51,399 nt of DNA, from NCBI RefSeq assembly GCF_001995175.1, contig NZ_MUKN01000030.1:1-51399 (forward strand). The letters run 5' to 3'. Of the stretch, positions 41,624-50,326 are shown piece after piece. The position numbers were made by a program, and so were the translations under genes. The stretch's first letter is position 1; each line of letters opens with the position of its first letter. The stretch comes from Rathayibacter rhapontici. GTDB lineage: Bacteria > Actinomycetota > Actinomycetes > Actinomycetales > Microbacteriaceae. The notes under the pieces are model-generated. The model worked only from the letters and a program-made list of their open reading frames with translations. It was not told where the DNA came from and did no database searches.

Positions 41624-42643
41624 CGTGGCTCCCTCCGGGATCGGCCTGCCGGCGGTGGTCCGACAGCGAGCGGCGCAGGCGCCGGACGACCGCGTCGCGC
41701 AGCTCCAGCGGCTCGAGGACGACGACCTCGGGACCGTAGCCCGCGAGCTCGTCCGCCAGGATGTCGCGTCGGTGAAGTGGAGGCGGAGCACGTGCTCCCC
41801 CTCCCCCGCCGGCTCGGCGCGGCGGCCGAGGCGCAGCGCCGCGTCGGAGTCGGCGGCCACCCGCAGCAGTGCGGTGTTGCGGCGCAGCACGTCGTCGAGC
41901 TGCGCGAGCGCCACGGCAGCGTGGTCCCCCTCCTCCGGCGCGGAGGCGCGGCCGGTCGAGGCGACCGGCCCGACGATGCGGGAGAGGAGGAAGGTGCGCG
42001 TCCCCTCCGCGCCCTCGTCCCAGGCGTGCAGGTGCCACCGGCCCTGGTGGTTGACGAGCGCCCGGGGCCGGACGACGCGCACGCGCGGCTCGGCCGCGCC
42101 GGGCTTGAGGTAGGGGAAGCGGACGACCTGCCCGCGGTCGAGCGCGGTGCTCAGCGGTTCGAAAGAGGCTTCGCGGACCCGGATCGACGGACTGATCCCG
42201 ATGACCGGGTCGACCGACTCCACTCCGATCGAGCGCAGCTTGATCAGAGCCCGGCGGGACTCGGCCGAGAGGGTGCCCTCGCGCCACACCGCACCGGCGA
42301 GGCGCAGCAGGGCGACCTCCTCCGGGTCGAACGAGATGTCGGCGGGGAGGTCGTAGCTGCGCTTGGCGATGCGGTACCGCACGGTCTGCGTGTTGCCGGG
42401 GTCGCCGGGCGCGTCCACGGTCTCGATCGGGATGCCGAGCTCGCGCAGATCGTCCTTGTCGCGCTCGAACTGCCGCTCGAGCGAGGCGCGGTCACCGCGG
42501 TCCGACCGCTGGCGGTAGCCCTGGACGGTCGAGAGCACGTCCGTCTTCGTCAGCCCGTTCTCGGCGGCCACGAGGGCGAGGACGAGGTTGAACAGACGCT
42601 CCTCGGCCGGGATGCGGCTCGAGGGAGAAGCGTCGGCGGGCAC
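41616..42643 (-). pseudogene. pafB: WYL-domain regulator PafB, frame broken by one base
   Basis: The N-terminal part (PAEERLFNLVLALVAAENGL ... LERQFERDKDDLRELGIPI, WHLHAWDEGAEGTRTFLLSRI) is a normal PafB winged helix plus WYL domain. The frame shifts after HVLRLHFTD; the last 55 residues (DILADELAGYGPEVVVLEPL...) are in the next frame, ending at TAG 41616. One missing base near 41767 restores the whole. In the frame as written the gene would run on into pafC. GTG 42643 has TAGACT (42651-42656, minus strand) seven bases upstream. PafB and PafC work only as a pair, so the break matters. Confidence 0.85.
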
Positions 42644-42683
42644 GCCCTCCAGTCTAGGGCGCGGCCCGGGCGGCGCCGTGGAC

Positions 42684-43640
42684 TCAGACCGTGCCGAGGA
42701 TGTCGGCGACGAAGATCAGCGTCGACCCGGCGGGGATGGCTCCCTGCTCGGCGTCGCCGTAGCCCTGGTCGGGCGGGATGATCGCGATGACCTGCGAGCC
42801 GACGGACTGGTCGATGAGGGCCTCGGCGAAGCCCGGGATCACTCCGCCCTGGGTCGTCGAGCCGTCGGCCGCGGTGAAGACGACCGGTGCGCCCTTCTCC
42901 CAGCTGGAGTCGAAGGTCTCGCCCGTGCTCCACAGCCAGCCGGTGTACGCCACGACGACCTGGTCGCCCTCCTCGACGACCTCGCCGTCGCCCTTCTTCA
43001 GCTGGGCGATCTCGAGCTCGGTCGGCGCGTCTCCCGAGGGCTTCGCCAGCCCCGGCTGCCCGTTCTCGTCGAGCGTGACGGTCGGGAATCCGCTGGGGGC
43101 GGGCTGCTGCTCGCCGTCGGCGCGCGCGAGCGAGGCGCTCTGGACGTCGGCGACCAGCACGAGGGTGTCCTCGGGCGAGATGCCGAGCTGCGCGGAGGAC
43201 TCGCCGAAGCCGTCCTCCGGGGCGATCGCGATCGCGACGCGCGAGCCGACCTGCGTGCAGAGCAGTCCGTCGTTCAGGCCCACGAGACCGGAGCCGCCCA
43301 CGGCGAAGCGCGCGGTGCTCTCGCCGTCGTACGGCGAGGCCTCGAGCACGCTGCCGTCGGCGCCGTTGACGAGCGTGTAGTCGATCGTGACCAGCTGCCC
43401 CTTCTCGAGCGGGTCGCCCGAGCCCTCGATGAGGGTGCTGACCTGCGAGGTCGACACCTTCAGCGGGCTCGGCACCGTCACGTCCGGCTGCGAGCCGAAG
43501 TCGCCGCTCGCCTCGACCGCCGACGAGGAGTCGCCGGAGGAGAAGGGCGCCTCGCAGTCGGACTCCGGCGAGGACGCGGAGCATCCCGCGAGAGCGGCGA
43601 CGATGCCGATGCTGGCGATGAGCGCGGTGGTGCGGCGCAC
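42684..43640 (-). CDS. FKBP-type peptidyl-prolyl isomerase lipoprotein, two FKBP domains
   Basis: The 318-residue lipoprotein has a lipobox ALAGC with Cys20. Two FKBP-like domains follow: a degenerate first (LEKGQLVTIDYTLVNGADGSV, GLVGLNDGLLCTQVGSRVAIAI) and a canonical second (DQVVVAYTGWLWSTGETFDSSW, GVIPGFAEALIDQSVGSQVIAIIPPDQGYG). It assists folding of secreted proteins on the outer face. GTG 43640 follows AGAGGA. In related actinobacteria a gene of this type often stands between pafA and pafB; here pafA is absent upstream and trmI is next. Confidence 0.9.
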   Translation of the reverse strand: MRRTTALIASIGIVAALAGCSASSPESDCEAPFSSGDSSSAVEASGDFGSQPDVTVPSPLKVSTSQVSTLIEGSGDPLEKGQLVTIDYTLVNGADGSVLEASPYDGESTARFAVGGSGLVGLNDGLLCTQVGSRVAIAIAPEDGFGESSAQLGISPEDTLVLVADVQSASLARADGEQQPAPSGFPTVTLDENGQPGLAKPSGDAPTELEIAQLKKGDGEVVEEGDQVVVAYTGWLWSTGETFDSSWEKGAPVVFTAADGSTTQGGVIPGFAEALIDQSVGSQVIAIIPPDQGYGDAEQGAIPAGSTLIFVADILGTV

Positions 43641-43724
43641 GGGTCCTCTATTCGACGGGGTGGAGCGGGAGCGGCGGCCCGGGTGCGGGACCATCGGGAC
43701 GGCGGCCCGGAGGCCGGAATCAGC

Positions 43725-44762
43725 TTAGACGATGCCCTCGTCGCCCTCGGAGCCGCCGGACGGCTCCTCGGCGCCGAAGCCGCGAGCCCGGGAGAGCTCG
43801 GCGCTGGTGGCGGATTCGCGGACCCGCTTGCGCAGGCTCTTGGGGCTGACCGCCCGCTCGCCGAGAGCGCCGGGGGTCCAGGCCTCGACGTCCTCGTCGC
43901 TGAAGTCGGTCTTGGACGGGCGGCGCTTGAGCTCGGGGAGCACGGTGTCGGGAGCGAGGCGGCGCGCGGTGATCAGGAAGCCGGTGTGCCCGATCATGCG
44001 GTGGTCCGGGCGCACGGCCAGGCCCTCGACGTGCCAGCCGCGCACCATCGTCTCGTTGGAGGAGGGGTTGGTGAAGAGCCCCGACGCGCGGATGGCCTCG
44101 GCCGTCCGCGAGAGCTGCGTCACGGTCGCGACGTAGCAGAGCAGCACTCCGCCGGGCGTCAGCGCCTCGGCGGCGACGTCGAGGCACTCCCACGGCGCGA
44201 GCATGTCGAGGACCACGCGGTCGGCCTCGCCGGCGGGCACCGCTCCCGGCAGCTCGTCGACGAGGTCGCCGACGGTGACGCTCCAGTTCTCGGGCGTGTA
44301 GCCGAGGAACGTCTCGACGTTCGCGCGGGCGACGTCGGCGAACTCCTCGCGGCGCTCGAACGACGCCAGGCGGCCGGTCGGGCCGACCGCGCGCAGGAGC
44401 CACAGCGAGAGGGCTCCGGAGCCCACGCCCGCCTCGACGACGCGGGCGCCGGGGAACACGTCCGCGAGCGCGAGGATCTGGGCGGCGTCCTTGGGGTAGA
44501 CGATCGCCGCTCCGCGCGGCATCGACATCACGAAGTCGGCCAGGAGCGGTCGCAGGGCCAGGTGCTCCACCCCGACGGTGTTGACGACCACGGAGCCGTC
44601 GGGCAGCCCGATGACCGTGTCGTGCTCGATCCCTCCGCGGTGCGTGTGGAAGACCTTGCCGGGGATGAGCGTGATGGTGTTCATCCGCCCCTTGGGCCCG
44701 GTCAGCTGGACGCGGTCGCCCGCGCGGAAGGGGCCGGAATGCTGCAGTGCCTCACCGGTCAT
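43725..44762 (-). CDS. trmI: tRNA (adenine-N1)-methyltransferase TrmI
   Basis: The 345-residue enzyme has the TrmI N-terminal barrel (DRVQLTGPKGRMNTITLIPG, HTHRGGIEHD), motif I VVEAGVGSGALSLWLLRAVGP for S-adenosylmethionine, and DRVVLDMLAPWECL and RPDHRMIGHTGFL. It makes m1A58 in the T-loop of tRNA. ATG 44762 overlaps the HAD stop (ATGA), so HAD and trmI are one operon. The C-terminal 60 residues are charged and variable. The equivalent gene in M. tuberculosis (Rv2118c) precedes the proteasome-pupylation genes. Confidence 0.93.
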   Translation of the reverse strand: MTGEALQHSGPFRAGDRVQLTGPKGRMNTITLIPGKVFHTHRGGIEHDTVIGLPDGSVVVNTVGVEHLALRPLLADFVMSMPRGAAIVYPKDAAQILALADVFPGARVVEAGVGSGALSLWLLRAVGPTGRLASFERREEFADVARANVETFLGYTPENWSVTVGDLVDELPGAVPAGEADRVVLDMLAPWECLDVAAEALTPGGVLLCYVATVTQLSRTAEAIRASGLFTNPSSNETMVRGWHVEGLAVRPDHRMIGHTGFLITARRLAPDTVLPELKRRPSKTDFSDEDVEAWTPGALGERAVSPKSLRKRVRESATSAELSRARGFGAEEPSGGSEGDEGIV

Positions 44763-45487
44763 CGGAGGGCCTCCGTCTCGGTCGTGAGCGGTCGGTCGCC
44801 GCGGTGCTCGGAGGACACCAGCGCGAGGTCCGCGAGGGTGCGGCCCGCGAGGGTGGGCCAGAGGGAGTAGGGAGCGTCGGGGTCGAGCTCGAGCTGGTGG
44901 GGCACGCCGATCGCGGCGGCGCCGGAGGCGACGGCGGCGGCGAGGCCCGCGTGCGAGTCCTCGATCGCCACGCAGGCGCCGACCGGCACGCCGAGGGTCC
45001 GCGCGGCGAGCAGGTACGCCTCGGGGTCGGGCTTGCTCCGCTCCACCATGTCGCCGCTGACGACGGCGTCGAACGCCGGGAAGGGCAGGCGGTCGACGAC
45101 GGCGTGCGCCATCCGCCCGATCGACATCGTCACCAGAGCCTGGGGCACGCCCGCGTCGCGCACCTCGGCGAGGAGCTCGAGCGCTCCGGGGCGCCACGGG
45201 ATCTCGACGGCCAGCTGCGCGACGACCTCGTCGGTCATCCGGTCGATGATCTGCTCGACGCTCAGGTCGACGCCCTTGCCCTGCAGGATGCGGGCGGAGG
45301 CGGGCAGCCCCGATCCGACGAGGCTCATCGCGTCCTCGTGCGTCCAGACGCCTCCGAACGACGCGACGAGGGCGTGCTCGGAGGCCATCCAGTACGGCTC
45401 GGTGTCGACGAGCGTGCCGTCCATGTCCCAGAGGACCGCGGCCGGGGCGTCGAGGGTCGGGCGCACGGCCAAGGAGTCGGAAGTCAC
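44759..45487 (-). CDS. HAD-superfamily hydrolase, operon partner of trmI
   Basis: The 242-residue subfamily IA HAD has motif I DMDGTLVDTE, motif II in LVTMSIG, and KPDPEAYLLAARTLG with IEDSHAGLAAA. It is a paralogue of the gene at 6569-7222. GTG 45487 is chosen because TACGAT (45496-45501, minus strand) is eight bases upstream. It heads the operon with trmI. A small-molecule phosphatase or mutase role is likely; the genomic position next to trmI and PAC2 is conserved in many actinobacteria. Confidence 0.88.
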   Translation of the reverse strand: MTSDSLAVRPTLDAPAAVLWDMDGTLVDTEPYWMASEHALVASFGGVWTHEDAMSLVGSGLPASARILQGKGVDLSVEQIIDRMTDEVVAQLAVEIPWRPGALELLAEVRDAGVPQALVTMSIGRMAHAVVDRLPFPAFDAVVSGDMVERSKPDPEAYLLAARTLGVPVGACVAIEDSHAGLAAAVASGAAAIGVPHQLELDPDAPYSLWPTLAGRTLADLALVSSEHRGDRPLTTETEALR

Positions 45488-45649
45488 GAGCGACCATCGT
45501 ACCGGCAGGCCCGCGGGAGCCGTCCGTACGCGGACAGCGGAAAGCACCGGAGCCGCGCGGGCGCGGGCAGGGCGGGTCCTATCCTTGTGCAACGGGTGCC
45601 CGCGGACCGCGCAGGCCAGGACCTCGAGTCGAACGCGGAGATCGTGCCT

Positions 45650-46510
45650 ATGAACGTGATCAAGGGAAACGTCCTCGTCGTGGCCTTCGAAGGCTGGAAC
45701 GACGCGGGGGACGCCGCGAGCGGGGCGGTCCGCCTCGTCAAGGACGACGGCGACTACGTGCCCCTGTTCGCGGTCGACGCCGAGCAGTACTACGACTTCC
45801 AGTACACCCGTCCGATGCTCTCGATCGGCGAGGACGGCCGGCGCACCCTCTCGTGGCCCGGGACCCAGATCTTCGGACCGGCCGACACCTCCGTCCACGC
45901 CGAGAGCGCGCTCTACGTGATGATCGGCACCGAGCCGTCGCGGAGCTGGAAGAGCTTCGCCGCGGAGGTCGTCGACGCGATGCTCGCCATCGACATCTCC
46001 GCGGTCGTCTTCCTCGGCGCGATGCTCGCCGATGTGCCGCACACCCGGCCGATCTCGATCTTCGCCTCGAGCGAGAACGCCGAGCTCCGCTCCGAGCTCG
46101 AGCTCGAGCGCTCGAGCTACGAGGGCCCCGTCGGGATCCTCAGCGTGATCGGAGAGGCCGCGCAGAAGGTCGGGATCCCGGCCGTCTCGATCTGGGCCTC
46201 GGTCCCCCACTACGTGCACAACGCGCCCTCGCCCAAGGCGATGCTGGCGCTGCTCGAGAAGCTCGAGGAGGTCGTCGGCCTGGGCATCCCCCGCGGCGAT
46301 CTGGTCGAGGAGGCCGAGGAGTGGGAGCGCGGGATCGACGCTCTCGCGGCCGACGACGAGGAGATGGCCGCGTACATCGCCCAGCTCGAGCAGGCGCGCG
46401 ACACGGTCGACTCGCCCGAGGCGAGCGGCGAGGCCATCGCGCAGGAGTTCGAGCGCTACCTCCGGCGCCGCGGCGACGGCCGCTCGGGCGAGGAGCCCTG
46501 GCGGGCGTGA
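45650..46510 (+). CDS. PAC2-family protein (proteasome-assembly-chaperone-like)
   Basis: The 286-residue protein has the PAC2 fold (LVVAFEGWNDAGDAASGAV, FLGAMLADVPHTRPISIFAS, GILSVIGEAAQKVGIPAVSIWASVPHY) and an acidic helical C-terminus (EEWERGIDALAADDEEMAAYIAQLE). Related actinobacterial proteins sit near pup-proteasome genes, but a chaperone role in bacteria is unproven. ATG 45650 is nine bases from GGAG; GTG 45644 is an alternative. TATCCT (45580-45585) is a plausible -10. It is the only plus-strand gene in the mshC-helicase block. Confidence 0.88.
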   Translation: MNVIKGNVLVVAFEGWNDAGDAASGAVRLVKDDGDYVPLFAVDAEQYYDFQYTRPMLSIGEDGRRTLSWPGTQIFGPADTSVHAESALYVMIGTEPSRSWKSFAAEVVDAMLAIDISAVVFLGAMLADVPHTRPISIFASSENAELRSELELERSSYEGPVGILSVIGEAAQKVGIPAVSIWASVPHYVHNAPSPKAMLALLEKLEEVVGLGIPRGDLVEEAEEWERGIDALAADDEEMAAYIAQLEQARDTVDSPEASGEAIAQEFERYLRRRGDGRSGEEPWRA

Positions 46511-46555
46511 CCGGCTGACGCCCGACCGCGCGCCGCCGACGGCTCCTGCCGCGGG

Positions 46556-47802
46556 TCAGCCCAGGCGGATCCCGAGCAGGGCGTCGACGGTGTCGCGGAG
46601 CAGCGCGGGGTCGTCGACCCCGGTCGCCGCGACCGCGTCCAGGAGCGCGACGCGCCCGGAGTGTCCATGTCCTCGCGGAGGACGGCACGGAGCCGCTCGA
46701 GCACCTCGAGCGCCGAGGCGGTCCCGGTCGCCGCGAGCGATGCCTCCCAGCGGCCGAGGCGCTCGACGGCGGCGGGCAGGTCCTCCGGCAGCCACTCCCA
46801 GTCGGTGCGGTAGTGGTGCGCGAGGAGCGCGAGTCGGACCGCCCGCGGATCGGCTCCCTGGGCGCGCAGTCGCGACACCAGCACGAGGTTGCCGAGCGAC
46901 TTGCTCATCTTCTCGCCCTCGTAGCCGACCATGCCGGCGTGCGCGTAGGCGCGCGCGAGCGGACGGCCGGACAGCGAAGCGGCGTGACCGGCGCTGAACT
47001 CGTGGTGCGGGAAGACGAGATCGCTCCCGCCGCCCTGCAGCGTGAAGTCGGGCCCGAGCCGGTCGAGCGCGATGACCGAGCACTCGATGTGCCAGCCGGG
47101 GCGGCCGCGTCCGACGGCGGAGTCCCAGGCGGGCTCCCCCGGCCGCTCGGCGCGCCAGAGCAGCGGATCGAGCGGGTGCCGCTTGCCCGCGCGATCCGGA
47201 TCGCCGCCCCGCAGGGCGAACAGCTCGGCCATGGCGGCGGAGTCGAGGCGGCTCTCGCTGCCGAGGTGCCAGACCGCGCTCTCCGCCGCGGCGACGTCGT
47301 AGTAGAGGTCCTCGGCGCCCACGGTCGTCGCGTCGGGCGCGGGGACGCGGTACGCCACTCCGTCGCGCTCGAGACGGACGACGGCGTCGGCGATCGGCTC
47401 GACGGTCTCGGTGACGCCGATGTAGTGCGCGGGCGGCAGGATCCGCAGCGCGGCCATGTCCCCGCGGAACAGCTCCACCTGCTCCTCGGCGAGGTCGCGC
47501 CAGTCGACGCCGGTCGCCGTCGCCCGCTCGAGCAGCGGGTCGTCGACGTCGGTGATGTTCTGCGCGTAGTCGACCTCGAGACCCGCATCGAGCCAGAGCC
47601 GCTGCACGGTGTCGAACGCGAGGTAGGTCGACGCGTGACCGAGGTGGGTCGCGTCGTACGGCGTGATGCCGCAGACGTAGAGGCGGGCGGTCCCGTCCGG
47701 GGCCGCGAGCTCGACGAGCCCGCCGGTCGAGGTGTCGTGGATCCGGGGCACGGGGCCGGCTCCCGGCAGCGCGGGGAGGTCCGGGGAGGTCCAGGCGCGC
47801 AT
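46556..47802 (-). pseudogene. mshC: MshC, cysteine:glucosaminyl-inositol ligase (mycothiol synthesis), frame broken by one base
   Basis: The N-terminal 350 residues are a cysteinyl-tRNA synthetase-like ligase: VCGITPYDATHLGHASTYL (HIGH-type motif), ITDVDDPLLER, RPGWHIECSVI (zinc site), FPHHEFS and KMSKSLGN. The gene is MshC rather than CysS because it is short and lacks the tRNA-binding end. After LRAVLREDMDTPG the frame is lost; the proper end (ALLDAVAATGVDDPALLRDTV ... GIRLG) is in the next frame, stopping at 46556. One missing base near the C-run at 46655 repairs it. Mycothiol is the main thiol of actinobacteria, so a true loss would be surprising. It directly follows uppP. Confidence 0.87.
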
Positions 47803-48651
47803 CTAGGCGGCGATGAGCCCGGTGCTGAGCGCGACCATCAGGACACCGCCGAGCAGGATCCGGTAGATCACGAACGGGAGGAAGCTGCGGCGCGAGATGT
47901 AGCCCATGAAGAACGCGATCACGACGAAGCCGACGACGAACGCGACCACCGTCGCCACGAGCGTCTCGACTCCGCCGACCTGGATCTGGTTCGGCAGGAC
48001 CTCGGGATCGGTGAGGCTCTTGTAGAGCTGGTAGAGCCCGCTGCCGAACACGGCGGGGATGGCCAGGAGGAACGAGTAGCGGGCCGCTGCGGCGCGCTCG
48101 TAGCCCATGAAGAGACCGGCCGTGATGGTGCCGCCCGAGCGCGAGACGCCCGGGATGAGGGCCAGCGCCTGCGCGCCGCCGTAGATGAGGCCGTCGCGGC
48201 CGTTCAGATCGCGCAGTCGGCGCTTCTTCGCTCCGACGTGGTCGGCGATGCCCAGCAGGATGCCGAAGAGGATGAGCGTCGTGGCGACGACCCAGAGCGA
48301 GCGGAGCGTCGTCTCGATCGCGTCCTGGAAGATCAGGCCGAGCACGATGATCGGGAGGCTGCCGATGATGATCAGCCAGCCCATCCGCGCGTTCGGATCG
48401 GAGCGGGGCACCCGGCCCACGAGCGACCGGCACCAGTTGCCGACGATCTTCACGATGTCGCGCCAGAAGTAGATGATCACCGCTGTCTCGGTGCCCAGCT
48501 GCGTGATCGCGGTGAACGCCGCACCCGTGTCGCGGCCGCCCAGGCCCGGCAGCAGCTCGCTGACGATGCGGAGGTGGGCGCTGGAGGAGATGGGGAGGAA
48601 TTCGGTCAGACCCTGGACGAGTCCCAGGATCAGCGCTTCGAGCAGGCCCAT
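47803..48651 (-). CDS. uppP: Undecaprenyl-diphosphatase UppP (BacA)
   Basis: The 282-residue membrane enzyme has [18 protein letters not shown] (BacA1) and [20 protein letters not shown] (BacA2), the two catalytic motifs that face outward. It recycles undecaprenyl diphosphate for cell-wall synthesis and confers bacitracin tolerance. Its TAG is directly adjacent to the mshC ATG, with no gap, so the two are read together. ATG 48651 has a weak ribosome binding site. The order uppP-mshC occurs in other actinobacteria. Confidence 0.94.
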   Translation of the reverse strand: MGLLEALILGLVQGLTEFLPISSSAHLRIVSELLPGLGGRDTGAAFTAITQLGTETAVIIYFWRDIVKIVGNWCRSLVGRVPRSDPNARMGWLIIIGSLPIIVLGLIFQDAIETTLRSLWVVATTLILFGILLGIADHVGAKKRRLRDLNGRDGLIYGGAQALALIPGVSRSGGTITAGLFMGYERAAAARYSFLLAIPAVFGSGLYQLYKSLTDPEVLPNQIQVGGVETLVATVVAFVVGFVVIAFFMGYISRRSFLPFVIYRILLGGVLMVALSTGLIAA

Positions 48652-48704
48652 GCGTCACTTTCGAGGAGGGCTGGGGCGTCGTCGGCCAGCAGGCGGTCGG
48701 TGGC

Positions 48705-48720
48705 GGTCGGAAGGCCGACC
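48705..48720 (-). terminator. Hairpin after the M20 peptidase gene
   Basis: GGTCGG (48705-48710) pairs with CCGACC (48715-48720) around AAGG, directly after the peptidase stop at 48721. It is short but perfect and would stop minus-strand transcription before uppP. No U-tract. Confidence 0.45.
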
Positions 48721-50046
48721 TCAGGATCGCAGGAGCAGATCGGTCAGGACCTTCCTGCCAAACACTAGTGCGTCGAGCGGAACCCGCTCATCGACCCCGT
48801 GGAACAGCGCCGGGAAGTCGAGGGACCCCGGCAGCTGCAGCGGTGCGAAGCCGTATCCGGTGATGCCGAGCGTCGAGAGGGCCTTGTTGTCGGTGCCTCC
48901 GGAGAGCAGATAGGGCAGCACCTCGGCCTCGGGGTCGAAGCGCCGGAGCGAGGCCGCCATGCTGTCGACGAGGGGACCCGCGAACGGGACCTCGAGGCCG
49001 ATGTCGCGGTGCTGCACCTCGATCTCGATGTGCTCGCCCGCGAGCTCCCGGATCCGCTCGAGCACCGCGTCCTCCTCGCCGGGCAGCACGCGGACGTCGA
49101 CGACGGCCTCGGCGAACTCCGGGATGACGTTGGCCTTGTAGCCGGCGGAGAGCATCGAGGGGTTCGCGGTGGTGCGCAGCGTGGCCGCGATGAAGCGCGA
49201 GGCGGTGCCCGTGGCGATGGCGAGCTCCTCCGGAGTGCTGCGCTGGGGGTCGCGGCCGAGGATGCGGGCGACCTCGCCGAGCAGCTCCCGCGTGGTGTCG
49301 GTGAGGCGGGTGGGCCACTCCTCGCTGCCGATGCGCGCGATCGCCTCGGCCAGGCGCGTGACCGCGTTCTCGCGGTTGATCTGAGACCCGTGGCCGGCGG
49401 TGCCGCGCGCGCGGAGCTTCAGCCAGAGCAGCGCCTTCTCGCCGGTCTGCACGAGGTAGGCGCGCGTGCCGTCGAGGTCGATGGAGTAGCCGCCGACCTC
49501 GCTGATCGCCTCGGTCGCTCCGTCGAACAGCTCGGGACGGGTCTTCACGAGGTGCCCGGAGCCGCGTACGCCGCCCGCCTCCTCGTCGGCGAAGAACGCG
49601 ACGACGAGATCGCGCGACGGGCGGCGGCCGGAGCGGAGGACGTCGCCGAGCGACGCCAGGATCATCGCGTCCATGTTCTTCATGTCGACGGCGCCGCGAC
49701 CCCAGAGCATGCCGTCCTTGATCACCCCGCCGAAGGGGTCCACGCTCCAGTCCTCGGCGATCGCCGGGACCACGTCGAGGTGCCCGTGCACGACGAGGGC
49801 GCCGCGCTCGCGGTCCTCCCCCGCGACCCGGGCGACGACGCTCGTGCGCCCGGGGTCCGAGTCGACGAGCTCCGGCTCGAGGCCGAGGTCGCGCAGGTAC
49901 GACGCGACGTACTCGGCCGCCTCCCGCTCGGGCTCCGCGCGGCCCTCGCCGTAGTTGCTCGTGTCGAAGCGGATGAGGTCCCGCGCGATCAGCGCGGTCT
50001 CGTCGAGCTCCTGGTCGGGGACGGAGGAGTGGGAGGCGCTGGTCAT
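48721..50046 (-). CDS. M20-family zinc peptidase/amidohydrolase
   Basis: The 441-residue protein has VVHGHLDVVP with metal ligands His89 and Asp91, GRGAVDMKN (bridging Asp121), FFADEEAGG (catalytic Glu155 and Glu156) and a dimerisation domain with GTAGHGS. The C-terminal metal histidine is in LFHGVDERV. It probably splits dipeptides or acylated amino acids in the cytosol. ATG 50046 has TAGCGT (50053-50058, minus strand) six bases upstream, so translation is leaderless. Confidence 0.9.
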   Translation of the reverse strand: MTSASHSSVPDQELDETALIARDLIRFDTSNYGEGRAEPEREAAEYVASYLRDLGLEPELVDSDPGRTSVVARVAGEDRERGALVVHGHLDVVPAIAEDWSVDPFGGVIKDGMLWGRGAVDMKNMDAMILASLGDVLRSGRRPSRDLVVAFFADEEAGGVRGSGHLVKTRPELFDGATEAISEVGGYSIDLDGTRAYLVQTGEKALLWLKLRARGTAGHGSQINRENAVTRLAEAIARIGSEEWPTRLTDTTRELLGEVARILGRDPQRSTPEELAIATGTASRFIAATLRTTANPSMLSAGYKANVIPEFAEAVVDVRVLPGEEDAVLERIRELAGEHIEIEVQHRDIGLEVPFAGPLVDSMAASLRRFDPEAEVLPYLLSGGTDNKALSTLGITGYGFAPLQLPGSLDFPALFHGVDERVPLDALVFGRKVLTDLLLRS

Positions 50047-50141
50047 GCCCCCACGCTACCGGCGGGCCGCTGTCATGGACCTCTCCGAAACCGTGCTAAT
50101 GTCTTCTTCGGCCGCGGAAACGCAGGCCGATCGCAACACTC

Positions 50142-50226
50142 GTCCGGGTGGCGGAAATGGCAGACGCGCTAGCTTGAGGTGCTAGTGCCCGTATAGGGCG
50201 TGGGGGTTCAAGTCCCCCCTCGGACA
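50142..50226 (+). tRNA. tRNA-Leu (anticodon GAG)
   Basis: An 85-nt class II tRNA. The acceptor stem pairs GTCCGGG (50142-50148) with CTCGGAC (50219-50225), with one G-T pair and discriminator A. The anticodon stem-loop CTAGC-TTGAGGT-GCTAG gives GAG. A long variable arm (TGCCCGTATAGGGCG) and a T-arm with GGTTCAAGTCC follow. The CCA end is not encoded. TAATGT (50097-50102) is a possible -10, and a strong terminator lies 21 bases downstream. Confidence 0.96.
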
Positions 50227-50246
50227 CAGAGAAGAACGACGCATCG

Positions 50247-50280
50247 GAACCCCTGTTCCTCTTCGGAGGAGCGGGGGTTC
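50247..50280 (+). terminator. Strong terminator after tRNA-Leu
   Basis: A 15-bp stem (50247-50261 with 50266-50280) with two G-U pairs closes on a UUCG tetraloop, one of the most stable hairpin forms. GCGTTT follows as a weak U-rich stretch. It isolates the tRNA gene from the convergent hydrolase gene. Confidence 0.85.
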
Positions 50281-50326
50281 TCGCGTTTCCGGAGGTACTC
50301 CGACCGGGATCACGTCGGCGTGCGGA

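Noticed and set aside
46512..46562. Bidirectional terminator between PAC2 and mshC
   Set aside because: GGCTGAC/GTCAGCC pairing needs a bulge and a long loop and includes the mshC stop. Too weak to call.
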